64,000 bases of DNA from Saussurea involucrata (GCA_033807775.1 CM066324.1:132423501-132487500), one strand, 5' to 3'. Shown: positions 1 to 12,500, counted from the first letter of the stretch. The notes: generated by a model not told the origin, from the letters alone. A program made the numbers and translations.

Positions 1-36
1 ACCTAATTTTTTTTCCTCGATGTAAGAATAATACGG

Positions 37-1570
37 TGTAACGTCCCAAAAACTTACTAGGCATTAAATCATAGAAACTGAGCGTTTTACATTACAAAAG
101 TTTAACTTGTTCAATACATCAATAAATGAGCTTAACAAAAAGACAGCGGAAGTCTACAAAAATCCACACCCGAGCTCTATCTATGTCAGTAGTCTAAATC
201 TTGGAGTCACCCTAATCTCCAAATGTGCCATGTCCCTCCTATTTCCTCCCCGAGGAACTTGCGGAACGCTTGCCTGAAAATGGTTTAGTTTTGGAAAGCG
301 AGGGTTAGACCAAAAGGTCTTGTGAATTCCCTCCGTAAAAGAACATGTATAAACAATATGAAATCCTTTCGTTAAAATTCATCATAAATCATCACATATG
401 GTACTGCACTGTGTAATGGATCCCTTAACATATGCGATCGGGGCCCAAGCAGACTCCCCTTTCGCCCTTCTCGTATCGGGGCCCAAGCAGACTCCCCGAT
501 ACCCGCCTAGGAGGAAACGAATTCCAACCTACCGTCTCGTCAAACGTATCCAAGGGATCATCAGATCCCGAGGCTCATTGATCCCACAGTACAGACCGAC
601 ATCAGATAGCATGCACATACGTTCCATAAAAGCATTTGACTCTTTATAAATCATGCGCATCATTTCAACATATCAAACATTGCTTTTTCCTTCCATGCAT
701 ATCAGTTCATAAATATTTCATGCTTGTTAAAACCATAATCAGTAAAAGAATCATTTAACATTTACGTCGTAAAAGAGGTTTAGGGAACTCACCTTGATTG
801 TCGTACAATGCACTCCCTAAACACCTTCAAGCTACACCCACAGAACACCTAAGGCAAAAGATCCACATCAGAAAATATCCCAGTTCTACTGTCCGGATAT
901 CCCTTCCCGGACACAGCACTTATCCGGACGCCACACTTATCCGGACACTATACTTATCCGGACGCCACACTTATCCGGACGCCACACTTATCCGGACACA
1001 CCACCCGGACACCTGCAACATATCCGGACACCATCAAACACTGGTGTCCGGAAAACGCTGTTGTTCGAACTTAGAAATTCTAAAACCGATTTATACTCCG
1101 ATTTAAGCCATTAGTTTGATTAGACAACTATAAGGGTTCATCCACCAACCCCAAACACCCACTTAATCCATTTATAACTCCTTAAATCGATTTATTAAGA
1201 CAAAACCCATGAAACCCACTTTTTAGGAGTTGTGGTTGAAAACTCATTAAATCACTGATTTCAATCATAGAATCCAAACTAATGAAGAGGGAATACAACA
1301 TTACATAGATTACGAATTCAAGAGGGATTACCTGATTGATTTCTCCTCTCTTTAGCTTTCTTCTTCTTCTTCTTCCCTTTCTTTCCTTGTTTCACGCCAC
1401 CACACACACACAAGATAAAATCACTGATTTCTGCAATATGGAGGCTGCCCTAGAAATTTGTGCATATTTATACCTTCATCAAATTACAGAAATAGCCCCT
1501 CAACTTAACTTTCGTTTCTCATAATTTGACCACCAAACTCCAATACTCACTAAGATTTTGGGTTGTTACA
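37..1570 (-). repeat. 3' LTR of the Gypsy element
   Basis: Length is 1534 bp with TGTAAC/GTTACA ends. By eye it differs from the other LTR at about 22 positions with no indel, near 1.4 %. It contains a 17-bp tandem repeat built on TCCGGA and a GGGGCCCAAGCAGACTCCCC segment that is also found, inverted, in the solo LTRs near 20.8 and 29.9 kb, so these LTR families are related. Confidence 0.95.
918..1002. repeat. 17-bp tandem repeat inside the Gypsy LTR
   Basis: Five head-to-tail copies of a 17-bp unit, consensus ACTTATCCGGACGCCAC, with more scattered TCCGGAC motifs on both sides (894-1050). Each copy holds the CpG-containing palindrome TCCGGA. The same array is at 7469-7553 in the other LTR. 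Confidence 0.85.
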
Positions 1571-1584
1571 ACACTCCCCCCTTA
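1571..1584 (-). other. Polypurine tract of the Gypsy element
   Basis: Read on the minus strand this is a purine run with six consecutive G directly before the 3' LTR, the place where plus-strand DNA synthesis is primed in LTR retrotransposons. Confidence 0.8.
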
Positions 1585-1608
1585 AAAGAATTCCGTCCCC
1601 GGAATTCC

Positions 1609-2785
1609 TCATTGGAAAAGATGTGGGTATCTTGCTTTCATCTCCGACTCCAACTCCCAGGTCGCCTCTGGACCCTTGTGGTGTCGCCATTGTACCTTTA
1701 CCAGTTTGGTCTCTTTGTTCCGTGACTTCCTCACCTTAAAATCTGTGATGGCTTCTGGTTCTTCCACGAATTCTAACTTCTCGTCCACCTTAATGTCATT
1801 TAACGGAATCGCTTTAGCCACGTCGGCTAAACATTTTCTTAGATTAGACATGTGAAACGCATTATGGATGCTGCGCAGTTCTTCCGGTAGATCCAACCTA
1901 TACGCCACTCCCCCAATCCGCTCCGTGATCTCGAATGGTCCGATGTACCGTGGGCTTAGCTTCCCCCGTTTCCTAAATCGTACCACTCCCTTCCACGGGG
2001 ACACCTTCAATAATACAAAATCCCCGACCTGGAATTCTATGTCCTTTCGTCTTTTATCCGCATAACTCTTTTGGAGGTCGCGAGCGACCTTCAGTCTTTC
2101 ACGCACTTGGACTATCTTGTCCGAAGTCAGCTGTACCAATTCTGGTCCGGCTAACTGCCTTTCACCTACTTCGTTCTAACACAAAGGTGTCCGATATTTC
2201 CTACCATAGAGTGCCTCAAACGGCGCGGCCTTGATGCTCGAATGGTAGCTGTTATTATAAGCGAATTCGATCAATGGTAGGTGCTTTTCCCAAGAGCCTT
2301 GGAAATCTAAAGCACATGTCTTCCAATGTTTGGATCGTACGTTCACTCTAACCATCGGTCCGAGGGTGATAAGCGGTACTCATCTTGATCTGTGAACCCA
2401 TTTCTCTTTGGAAGCTTCTCCAAAAGTTAGAGGTAAACCTGCTATCTCGGTCAGAAATTATCGACGAAGGCACGCCATGGAGGGTTACGATCTCATCAAC
2501 GTATAACTTGGCTAGCTGCTCCAACGAGTAAGACTCTCGTATAGGCAAAAAGTGGGCTGACTTTGTGAGTCGATCCACGATCACCCAAATAGCGTCATAA
2601 CCCTTCGGAGTTCTAGGCAAATGGGTCACGAAGTCCATCGTGATCTGATCCCACTTCCACGTCGGTATCTCTAACGACTGGAGCTTCCCGTACGGTCTTT
2701 GATGTTCGATCTTTACACGCGAACACGTCATACAGGTTTCTATAAGGTGAGCCACGTCTTTCTTCAATCCGGGCCACCAGTAGTC
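1609..2785 (-). pseudogene. Gypsy integrase with C-terminal chromodomain-like region (broken)
   Basis: The part at 2348-2767 carries the integrase CxxC of the zinc-binding region (CMTCSRVK) and the catalytic core: an Asp in ITMDFVTHLP and an Asp in ISDRDSRFTSNF. It is cut by a TAG at 2348-2350 in the stretch that normally continues to the catalytic Glu region. A frameshift follows near 2320-2340, and a further TAG lies at 2176-2178. The last open part (1609-2139, 176 aa) has the GPFEI/LPEELRSIHNAFHMSNLRK integrase C-terminus and then a chromodomain-like segment (VKVQWRHHKGPEATWE, ending YPHLFQ). In this family integrase inserts the cDNA and the chromodomain biases the target to particular chromatin. 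Not functional here. Confidence 0.9.
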
Positions 2786-4578
2786 TCATCGTAGGTCTCC
2801 GTACATCTTGTTAGTTCCGAGGTGAATCGTGTACTTCGATTTGTGAGCTTCTTCGAGAATCACCTTTCGGATCCCTCCGAGTTTCGGAACCCAGATTCTC
2901 CCATTCAGACACCTCACCCCTCGACTATCTTCCACTAACATGGACGTTTGCCCCACCATTCTCTCCTTCTTAAGATTTTCAGCTTCGAGCGCCTTAGCCT
3001 GACACTTCTTTATTTCAGCTAGCAGGTTGAATGTGACCTCGGCCCTCATGGCCACAATCCTAGGGGTTTCACTTCGTTCCTTACGGCTCAAAGCGTCCGC
3101 CACCACGTTTGCCTTCCCCGGATGATATTCGATCTTACAGTCATAGTCAGTCAACAATTCAATCCACCTTCTTTGGCGCATATTCAATTCTTTTTGGTCA
3201 AAGAGATGACATAAGCTTTTGTGGTCCGTGAAGATCTAGCACTTCGTCTCATACAGGTAATGTCGCCAAATCTTTAGAGCGAAGACCACTGCCGCCAGCT
3301 CCAGATCGTGAGTGGGGTACCGAACTTCGTGATCCTTTAATTGCCGCGAGGCATATGCGATCACCTTTCCCCGCTGCATGAGTACGCAACCCAAACCGAG
3401 CTTTGATGCGTCACTGAAAACTACGAAATCATCCGTACCGTCAGGTAATGACAACACCGGAGCACTGCTCAACATCTCCTTTAGCTTTTGAAAGGCTTCC
3501 TCCTGCTTTTCCAACCAAGCGAACTTGACATTATTCTTGGTTAAAGAGGTTAGTGGCGTGGCGATACGCGAAAAGTCCTTGATGAACTTCTGATAGTAAC
3601 CTGCCAGTCCGAGGAAACTTCGAACTTCTGACGGATTCTTGGGTTGCTCCCAGTCTCGGATGGCTTCAATCTTAGCCGGATCGACCATGATCCCCTTCTC
3701 AGACACCACGTGCCCGAGGAACTGTACTTCCCTCAGCCAAAACTCGCACTTGGAAAACTTCGCATACAGCTTCTCTTGCTTCAATAGCTCGAGGATTGTA
3801 CGAAGGTGGCTTTCGTGCTCCCCTTCCGATCTCGAAAAATCAGGATGTCATCTATGAACACTATCACGAACTGATCCAAATAGGGTTGGCATACCCTATT
3901 CATTAAATCCATGAATGTTGCCGGGGCGTTGGTTAATCCAAACGGCATCACCAGAAATTCGTAGTGTCCATATCTGGTTCTGAAGGCAGTCTTCGGCACA
4001 TCCTCCTCCCGTACCTTGAGCTGATGATAACCTGACCTCAAGTCTATCTTGGAAAAGTAATTGGCTCCTTGTAACTGATCGAACAGGTCGTCAATCCTAG
4101 GTATCGGGTACTTGTTCTTGATCGTGACTTTGTTGAGTTCTCGGTAATCAATACACATCCGCATAGTACCGTCCTTCTTCTTCAAGAAGAGCACAGGTGC
4201 TCCCCATGGTGATGTACTTGGTCGGACGAATCCCTTGTCTAACATTTCTTGCAACTGAGTCATCATTTCTTTCATTTCGGACGGTGCCAATCTATAAGGT
4301 GCGCGGGCAATCGGTGCAGCTCCAGGTATCAAATCGATTCTGAACTCGATCTGACGATCCGGGGGTAGACTGGTCAAGTCGTCCGGAAATACTTCCGGGT
4401 ACTCGTTTACTACCCGTACATCGCCCACCCCACGCTTCTCTTTCTTGACATCCAACACATACGCCAAGTATCCCTTGCACCCCTTCTTCAAGCACTTAGT
4501 AGCCCTAATCATAGAGATCAGGCTATTGTTTCTATTACGACGGTCCCCATAAATCACTATGGGATCCCCATTCGGCGA
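2786..4578 (-). pseudogene. Gypsy reverse transcriptase and RNase H (broken)
   Basis: The RT segment (3781-4557) shows the fingers/palm signatures (SPWGAPVLFLKKKDG, IDYRELNKVT, SKIDLRSGYHQ, MPFGLTNAPATF) and the active-site box FIDD in place of the usual YVDD/FIDD variants. Just after the FIDDILIF box a one-base deletion shifts the frame (about 3832-3838); RT continues in the next frame from 3784. RNase H follows (VFSDASKLGLGCVLMQ) and is cut by TAG at 3236-3238 before IFTDHKS. The part at 2786-3187 has the end of RNase H (VVADALSRKE) and the His half of the integrase zinc finger, then TGA at 2786-2788 in a CGA-to-TGA context. Confidence 0.92.
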
Positions 4579-6297
4579 TCAAATCCTGATCAGCTTTTTA
4601 TTGCAAACAATGTTCGCATCGTTCGCGGCCAACCAGTCCATACCTAACACCACATCGAACTCTCCCATTGCCATGGGATATAATTTCATAGGTATCATTC
4701 TTCCTTCTATATCTATGACACCATCCTCTAACACCTCTTTAACAGACACCAAACCATCGTTGGCAGTTTCCACTTCTAGAGCTCTCTCTAAACGCCTAGG
4801 CCTCACCCCCAAACAGTTCATAAATTCATGCGATACAAAAGAGCGGTTTGCTCCTGAATCAAATAACACCTTGGCACATAGAGAGTTCACTAGAAACGTA
4901 CCTGCCACAACATCTGGAGTTTCCTCCGCCTCATCCGCAGTCATGCGGAATGCACGTCCCTTCGGACGCGTCGGTTCTGCTCCTTTATCACTGCTCTTTC
5001 CTCCATGACGTTCCCCATACTGAGTTGATCCTCCCTTCTTTAACTGCGGACAATCATACTTGGTGTGACCAGTAGCTCCATATTGAAAACATGATTTCCC
5101 TTTGGGGCAGTCCCTTGACACGTGACCAGGCAAGCCGCACCGGTAGCATGAGTTTGAACCTGCCATGCAATCACCCCGGTGCACCTTGTTGTATTTCGTA
5201 CACGGTTTCCCCACGGTATCCTTATTTGCACGGTTATCTGGTCGGATCATCTTCCCCTTCCTGTAGTCACTGCCCGACCCATCCCATTTACGCTTGTCGC
5301 CACCCTTTTCAGAAGTCTGACGGTTCTTTTCCATCTCAATCAGCTCGGCCGTATTGATGGCCGCCTGAAAGGTAGTGGGGTTTCTCGTCAGAACTAGTTC
5401 CCGAATGTTACTTCTCAGGCCATGGATAAAGTGGTTCACCTTTCGCCCTTTCGTTGGTACATACAAGTCAGCAAAACGGGACTTCTCAATAAACTTAGAA
5501 GTGTACTCCCGTACCGTCATTCCTCCTTGTTCTAAACCCAGAAACTCTTCTTCCAGCATTTTCACTGCCGCAAGTGGGCAGAACTGCTCTTTAAACCTGT
5601 CAACAAACGATTCCCACAACATCCCCTTAGCCATCGCTGAACCCTTTCCCCCAGTTTCGGTTTCCCACCAATACACTGCATCAGACTTCAACGTGGACAA
5701 GGCAAACATCACCCTGTCCCCATCAGCACATTTACAAGTATCGAAAACCAGCTCCATTTCCTTCACCCACTTCATTGCCAAAACCGGATCACACTCGCCC
5801 TCGAACGTAGGGGGCTTGCATGAGGCAAAGACTTTGAAGTTACAACCCTTAGCTGCTGACTCATTCATTACCAAGGATAAAGCTTTCGAGTGGCTCCCAG
5901 TACCAGTCCCTACCGGGCTTGACAATTCTGCATTCTCCTTGTTCTCAGTCGGCTCTTTGCTTACCGAAGTTGACTCATTATGTTTAGTAAGGAGAGTCTG
6001 CAGAGTTTCTTGAATCTTACCCAGCTCAGCAGCCAGATTTTCCCGAGTGACAAATGCGGAACCTCGGCCTCGATCACGTCCCCTCGTCGGGTCCCTTCTT
6101 CTTACGGTAGCAGAACTTTCCTGAACAAAGTCCTCTTGATTGACAGGAATTTCCACACTCCTTGTCCTCCCACGACCTCTTCCACGACCTCTCCCACGAC
6201 CTCTTCCGCGGTTAACCGGTCCGCTCTAAAGGATCTCTTCCTCCCGATTCCTTGGTACAGCAGGTACCGACTTACTTCTCAAATTTCTCCCAGCCAT
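4579..6297 (-). pseudogene. Gypsy gag and aspartic protease (broken near the start)
   Basis: A 525-aa frame (6156 down to 4579) holds the retrotransposon gag core (about residues 100-260), one good CCHC zinc knuckle (CYRCGLPGHVSRDC), a second knuckle with its second Cys replaced by Tyr (CFQYGATGHTKYDC), and the retropepsin active site FDSGA near residue 435. In the same frame an upstream ATG at 6297 starts a peptide MAGRNLRSK... that meets TAG at 6226-6228 (codon 24) and is followed by an Arg-Gly repeat. I take 6297 as the original start and the TAG as a nonsense mutation. The frame ends with TGA at 4579-4581, in phase with RT, so gag-pol was once a single frame. Confidence 0.9.
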
Positions 6298-6570
6298 TCA
6301 CGAATACTGAAAGAAAGCAATAATTAACCTTTGCTAGACATGACATCATAAAATACTATATAAGGTATTGTAAGCACGCACATGTACCTGTAAGTTCGTA
6401 ATTACACTGGCCAGGTGTAATCCCAAACTTACCTTACACGTTTGTCCTTGGCACCTTATTCCTAAGCGCATTTATAGTGATCGTTCCTAGAGGCAATCTT
6501 ATGTCTCGGCTGTGATCTTCGTCTTACAGTTTAAGTTTAGGCCCTAAAGGTAACCTAAATCCCTTAAACT

Positions 6571-6585
6571 ATGGCTCTGATACCA
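6571..6585 (-). other. Primer binding site (initiator Met tRNA) of the Gypsy element
   Basis: On the minus strand this reads TGGTATCAGAGCCAT two bases after the end of the 5' LTR; TGGTATCAGAGC is the complement of the 3' end of plant initiator methionine tRNA. Confidence 0.9.
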
Positions 6586-6587
6586 TT

Positions 6588-8121
6588 TGTAACGTCCCAA
6601 AAACTTACTAGGCATTAAATCATAGAAACTGAGCGTTTTACATTACAAAAGTTTAACTTGTTCAATACATCAATAAATGAGCTTAACAAAAAGACAGCGG
6701 AAGTCTACAAAAATCCACACCCGAGCTCTATCTATGTCAGTAGTCTAAATCTTGGAGTCGCCCTAATCTCCAAATATGCCATGTCCCTCCTATTTCCTCC
6801 CCGAGGAACTTGCTGAACGCTTGCCTGAAAATGGTTTAGTTTTGGAAAACGAGGGTTAGACCAAAAGGTCTTGTGAATTCCCTCCGTAAAAGAACATGTA
6901 TAAACAATATGAAATCCTTTCGTTAAAATGCATCATAAATCATCACATATGGTACTGCACTGTGTAATGGATCCCTTAACATACGCGATCGGGGCCCAAG
7001 CAGACTCCCCTTTCGCCCTTCTCGTATCGGGGCCCAAGCAGACTCCCCGATACCCGCCTAGGAGGAAACGAATTCCAACCTACCGTCTCATCAAACATAT
7101 CCAAAGGATCATCAGATCCCGAGGCTCATTGATCCCACAGTACAGACCGACATCACATAGCATGCACATACGTTCCATAAAAGCATTTGACTCTTTATAA
7201 ATCATGCGCATCATTTCAACATATCAAACATTGATTTTTCCTTCCATGCATATCAGTTCATAAATATTTCATGCTTGTTAAAACCATAATCAGTAAAAGA
7301 ATCATTTAACATTTACGTCGTAAAAGAGGTTTAGGGAACTCACCTTGATTGTCGTACAATGCACTCCCTAAATACCTTCAAGCTACACCCACAAAACACC
7401 TAAGGCAAAAGATCCACATCAGAAAATATCACAGTTCTACTGTCCGGATATCCCTTCCCGGACACAGCACTTATCCGGACGCCACACTTATCCGGACACT
7501 ATACTTATCCGGACGCCACACTTATCCGGACGCCACACTTATCCGGACACACCACCCGGACACCTGCAACATATCCGGACACCATCAAACACTGGTGTCC
7601 GGAAAACGCTGCTGTTCGAACTTAGAAATTCTAAAACCGATTTATACTCCGATTTAAGCCATTAGTTTGATTAGACAACTATAAGGGTTCATCCACCAAC
7701 CCCAAACACCCACTTAATCCATTTATAACCCCTTAAATCGATTTATTAAGACAAAACCCATGAAACCCGCTTTTTAGGAATTGTGGTTGAAAACTCATTA
7801 AATCACTGATTTCAATCATAGAATCCAAACTAATGAAGAGGGATTACTACATTACATAGATTACGAATTCAAGAGGGATTACCTGATTGATTTCTCCTCT
7901 CTTTAGCTTTCTTCTTCTTCTTCTTCCCTTTCTTTCCTTGTTTCACGCCACCACACACACACAAGATAAAATCACTGATTTCTGCAATATGGAGGCTGCC
8001 CTAGAATTCTGTGCATATTTATACCTTCATCAAATTACAGAAATAGCCCCTCAACTTAACTTTCGTTTCTCATAATTTGACCACCAAACTCCAATACTCA
8101 CTAAGATTTTGGGTTGTTACA
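6588..8121 (-). repeat. 5' LTR of the Gypsy element
   Basis: The LTR partner of 37-1570, 1534 bp, lying next to the primer binding site and therefore the 5' LTR in the element's own orientation. It is followed by the target duplication TACGG (8122-8126). Confidence 0.95.
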
Positions 8122-8173
8122 TACGGTGGCACCACTACAGGTCCGCCCATGATTTAAAACCGTACATATTGAA

Positions 8174-8774
8174 TAAGGGTGTTCAAAATAACTGAGAAAA
8201 CAAATCGAACCGTTTGATTTGAAACCTTAAAAAACTATAATGGAACATAAAACAAACGAAAACGGGAAAACTAGGTATTCACGGGCCGGTTTCGATTTTG
8301 AATTTTATGTACATGCGGGTACCCGAACAAAATCAAATAGATATAATGAATATATAATATTTAATTTGTATAATTATTTATTTATCAACCTAAAGTTAAA
8401 TGAGTAAATTTTTTTACATTTTGAGGTCAATCATTACAGTGGATGATTAATTTGACGGTATGAAGTCGTGAAGGAGTCGACATTAACCTAAAAATGGATG
8501 TTTTTAAAAAATTAAACTTATTTTAATTGGTAGTGTTTTGATTATTTTTACTTATTGTTGTGCAAATGTTTTAAATGTTACAGTTCGATGCTATTTTTAT
8601 ATCGTAAATGATATTTATTATAACTTCATGTAACCGTACGTGAACCAAACCGCGGATAACCACCTTATTTCGGTTCGGTGTGGTTCGTTCAACCTACAGT
8701 TCGAGTAACCATGTATCCGTCTCATGCAGTTCATCTCACTTTTTTTAACTAACCGAACCATATAAACACCCCTA
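8174..8774. mobile_element. Possible hAT-like non-autonomous element
   Basis: The ends read TAAGGGTGTTCAAAA and, inverted, TAGGGGTGTTTATA, similar to the TAGGGGTG ends of plant hAT MITEs. The body is AT-rich with GGTTCG/CGAACC motifs and no coding sequence. I find no convincing 8-bp target duplication, so this is tentative. The rest of 8127-9077 shows nothing I recognise. Confidence 0.3.
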
Positions 8775-9077
8775 CTCCTAAATAGAAATATCCATATATG
8801 AGAACTTTCTTTTATGAAATACATTACTTTCTCGTAATATCTTTATGTATATTTTAATAAAACCAACATTATGAGGTTTTCCAAGACTTTTTTCATCCAT
8901 GAATGCTTGATTAATAATTAGGGTTTTGAGTTTGGATCATACATAATCTGCAATCATGCAAGGGACCGTCAAAATAATATATATTATGCTTTATTCACTT
9001 TTAAATATAACAAGCACATATTAAGAAGTTGGAACTTATAAGATAATGATACCAACAATCAAACGTGACATAAAGGT

Positions 9078-9816
9078 CTAGAATTTTGATTGAATTTGAT
9101 AAACGATATTTTTGTCCACTTGGAAAGCCTTTGCAAGAATATCTGCGTTGATATCTGGATTTGATCCAAACACAGCATTTGCAATGGTAATGGCACCGGG
9201 ATTTTGGCTGCTCAAACCTGCAATGGCAACAGCGTAGCCATGTCCGACGTTCCTTTGGAAGTGAATTAGACCTTGTGGGAACACAAAAACATCACCCATC
9301 TGAAGTACTTTTGTCAAGAGACGGTTGTCAGGGTTAGATGTTACAAACCCGACCTCAATACTACCATTAATGACAACCAATATTTCAGTGGCCCGAGGGT
9401 GCGTGTGAGGAGGGTTAATACCCTGTGGTGCGAAGTCAATACGAGCCATTGAAATACCAAAAGTGTTGAGTCCAGGTAACTGTGCTACTGTCACGGCAGT
9501 CACGTTCGATCCAACTGCATTCGATGTATCTCCCATAAGATGGAGCCCACTAAAAAGGAAATCATCGGCTTGCACAAGATTTGGATCTTTACACACCACA
9601 CCGTTCACGAGTACTGTTAAAACAAAAATAGAAACTCTTAAGCCTGTAAAAGTACTAAATATTTTTAAAGCATTAATTTCTCGACATTTCATAATTATGG
9701 TTACCTCGGCTATTTGGATCAGCAACACAAAAGTCCTGGAGAGGACTTGGGTCCAAAGCCAAATTTGGCGAGCAACTCGCCACTAAGAGAGTGATTAAAA
9801 GCAATCGAGATGCCAT
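9078..9816 (-). CDS. Germin-like protein A0 (GLP, subfamily 1 type)
   Basis: Two exons, 9705-9816 and 9078-9613, with a 91-bp phase-1 GT-AG intron, encode 215 aa. Exon 1 gives a signal peptide (MASRLLLITLLVASCS...) and the conserved N-terminal Cys (DFCVAD); exon 2 adds the partner Cys (VVCKDP), the pair that forms a disulfide in germins. The cupin motifs are complete: box 1 with HTH and Glu (PPHTHPRATE) and box 2 with the third His (GDVFVFPQGLIHF), together the 3 His/1 Glu Mn site. One N-glycosylation site (NVT). Germin-like proteins are secreted, often oligomeric, and show oxalate oxidase, superoxide dismutase or no enzyme activity; which applies cannot be read here. It differs from the other A genes in exon 1 (LALDPSP, DPNSR) and at one Ala in SNVTAV, so it is the most diverged A copy. 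Confidence 0.93.
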
Positions 9817-9883
9817 TGTTTGTTATTTGATGAACTTTGGTGGCTCGAGAAATCTATGTGATAAGGTATTCAACTTGGTAACG

Positions 9884-9891
9884 TTTTTATA
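9884..9891 (-). promoter_or_regulatory. TATA box of GLP A0
   Basis: TATAAAAA on the minus strand, 68 bp before the ATG. The same octamer is at an equivalent distance in every complete GLP of the array. Confidence 0.6.
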
Positions 9892-11443
9892 GCAGAAACA
9901 TTCGAAAAAAAAAGCTAGCATATGACATATGGAAAGAGTATTACAACGATAAAGTCATCAAATACATTAAGATATATTCAACTATGTTGTTCGATTCCTA
10001 ATTCAATAAAGATGGAAGTCTAATGTGGGTATGATTGATTCAATTCATTTTCATCTTTAATTATTTTCATATTTTAGATTTGATGAATGTTTTTTTAAAA
10101 CCGAATTTGAACCTCAAAGACCACAATAAACGTTACATATTGATTCCTACTAGGGTACAAATAACAAAAAAGATCGTTATGTATAATGACTCGGATGTAT
10201 AATATAATCATCCGTTAATAATGTTTTTTTTGTTATCTGTGGATATTCGAATTAACTTATATACGTTCACTTTAACTAATCTTATGAGACTTGGAATACC
10301 GTTTTTTTGTATCCATAAATTTTAACTTAGATGTTTTTGATTAATTATTAGGGTTTTATTTTCTATAAAATTATGTATGGATGAAGTTATATGTGTAAAT
10401 TAATTTATTTGTATAAATAATGATGTTTTTGTTTGGTGGAGATTTGTATATAAATGGAAGACGAATGTTTTTTAAGTGCGAGGGGAAAGTTTGGAAAAAG
10501 ACTCGACTTTCTGCATAAAGTTTCTCCTAGAAGATCTCTGAATAAACCAATTTTGATATCGTTAAAGTCACTACCAAACATTCACATATAACTGATTGAA
10601 TAAGTTGTGAGTCCCTCATTAAGCTGCTAAAGGGTCAGTTTAAATAAAAAGGCTAAATATCGTGGAAAAGCAACAAAGAAAAGTTAAAGGAAGGTACATA
10701 CATGAATCATTGGCCTATATATATATACATGGCTTAATCATTTAAGAACCCGTAAAATTGTGATAAATGTAAGACCTATTATCGTAAGGTATTGTTTCAC
10801 GTGATGTTTTAAAATTTCATATATTGATTAATATATATTCGTTTTACAATGTGTTTGTTTCATATGTATTCAATTTAAAATATGAAACTTTTTGTCATAT
10901 TTTTTTGTTTCACAAAGGTGGTATGAATATGTGAATACAAGTAATTTGTAAGTACTTTTTCTGGTATACGCATGTGTATATATAACATGCACACTTGAAT
11001 AGAAATCATGAAACATATTTAGTTACTTGTATTCATGTGTACATACTATATAGATGAACGGTTATTAGGGTGTTACTCGGTTTTTTTGAATCACTCTCTC
11101 TTTATATATATTTATGTATTAATAAACTTTTTTTTGGGAAAAACGTTAAGAATAAAAAGAAATTTAATGAAAGATGGACACACTCTCAATGCTTGTTTTA
11201 ATATTTTGAAAATATATGTAGAAGATTTTTTTTAAACAAATGATCCAAATATTTGTATTAGTATATAATGTAAATGGTTATAAGTGTTTGTACATTCCAT
11301 ATTTTTATTTGTATACTAAACTTTTTGTTAAAAGAATGTAATGTTAAATACTTGCAAAAACAAGTTTTAATGATTGTATATTAAAAATGTAATTATTCAA
11401 GGGTGTTCTTGATTCTTGAAGGCATGCAAGTGGTACCGCTATA
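9892..11443. other. Upstream region of GLP A0, no gene seen
   Basis: AT-rich sequence that partly matches the regions upstream of the other A genes (for example the block around 10150 matches 15080 and 24225). It lacks the ACGCGGTT-rich insert seen at 14719-15054. No coding sequence recognised. Confidence 0.6.
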
Positions 11444-11616
11444 TAGGGGTGCTCAAAAACCCGATCAACCCAACCCAACCCGACGTGAAGTAACCCAATC
11501 CAAAGCAAACCCGATTGGTTGGGTTGGGTTGGGTTAAAAAAATTTCAAACCGCCAACATTGGGTTGATGTGTCGAAATGCCTTCAACTCGATCAACCCAA
11601 CCCGTGAGCACCCCTA
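11444..11616. mobile_element. hAT-type MITE (173 bp)
   Basis: The terminal inverted repeats TAGGGGTGCTCA/TGAGCACCCCTA are perfect over 12 bp and continue with related GGGTTGGGTTG tracts. The flanks are CCGCTATA (11436-11443) and CCGTTATA (11617-11624), an 8-bp target duplication with one mismatch, as expected for hAT. No coding capacity. Confidence 0.85.
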
Positions 11617-11832
11617 CCGTTATACACGAGGACTCCAAAAGCTGAGGGTCTTAAACAGCTTTTTTGAACAAATTATGGATTTGATCGTTGTAGTATGGTG
11701 GTTTTTTTGGTTTTCATCCTTGAACTTTGTTTATTATACAAGAAACCATTGTAGTATGTGTTTGTTTTGGTCCGACTAGCTAACTTCATATCTTAATTGT
11801 ATCATAAATGGAGATTGAATCAATAGATTGAG

Positions 11833-12037
11833 GGGTTGTTTGGTAGTTGCTGAATAGTTTGGTGCAAGATGATTAAGAGGCGTTTATGATATAGTGCAAA
11901 ATGAAATATGGTTGTTTGGTAATTGTTTAAAATGAAATTAAGGTGCTGAATGGTCCCAACATACAAATTCATTTAGAGCCATTAAGAGACAGACTTTTCT
12001 TTTGCCAAACAAGATCCACCTCTTAACGATTCAGAAT
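11833..12037. mobile_element. MITE-like insertion (205 bp) present only in unit 0
   Basis: The segment starts GGGTTGTTTGGTA and ends with the near-inverse TTTGCCAAACAA close to its right end; it is flanked by TTGAG on both sides (11828-11832, 12038-12042). The corresponding places in units 1-3 (for example near 15970) read straight through, which shows the empty site. Confidence 0.65.
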
Positions 12038-12500
12038 TTGAGTCAAAAAGTTCAAGTTCTGAGTGTTACCCGTGTGATTATCAATAGATTGAGTCGGTCT
12101 TTTTTTTCGTAGCGTGTTTTATAAGCATCCTTCGAACCTGTTGAGTGAATAAAAAAATCCAATGAATATAAGTATGGTGATTGCTAGTCAATTAAGGTTT
12201 TATTCTCAGTTACTTGTGAGGCTTATGATCTTGTATATAACTACAAAAACACACACACACACACTTCATTGCAGAAACAGGGGTGATCATGTAATTTTAT
12301 GCATAAAATTCTAACTGTATCGTTTTTGTTTTTCATGATTACGGAATATGGGGTTTATAATCTTAATTTGTTTTTTAGGATTGTTTTAATAGAGTTGGTT
12401 TCATTAAGAATAGTAATTATCGTGAGAAAGGTAACAACAAATCTTCACCCTTGGTTTATTCCAAATTGAAGATCAATTGAAAATTCTCTTCTATACTAAT

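Larger units (their letters stand above)
37..8121 (-). mobile_element. Ty3/Gypsy LTR retrotransposon (chromovirus type), inactive
   Basis: Two direct LTRs of 1534 bp (37-1570 and 6588-8121) begin TGTAAC and end GTTACA and flank an internal region of about 5 kb. The 5-bp target duplication TACGG is seen at 32-36 and 8122-8126. Next to the right LTR is a primer binding site matching initiator methionine tRNA; next to the left LTR is a G-rich polypurine tract. Both show that the element reads on the minus strand. Gene order is gag, protease, RT, RNase H, integrase, C-terminal chromodomain-like segment, which defines Ty3/Gypsy chromoviruses; the Tekay/Del lineage is my best guess. At least six in-frame stops and two frameshifts break the polyprotein, so this copy cannot move by itself. 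Confidence 0.95.
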
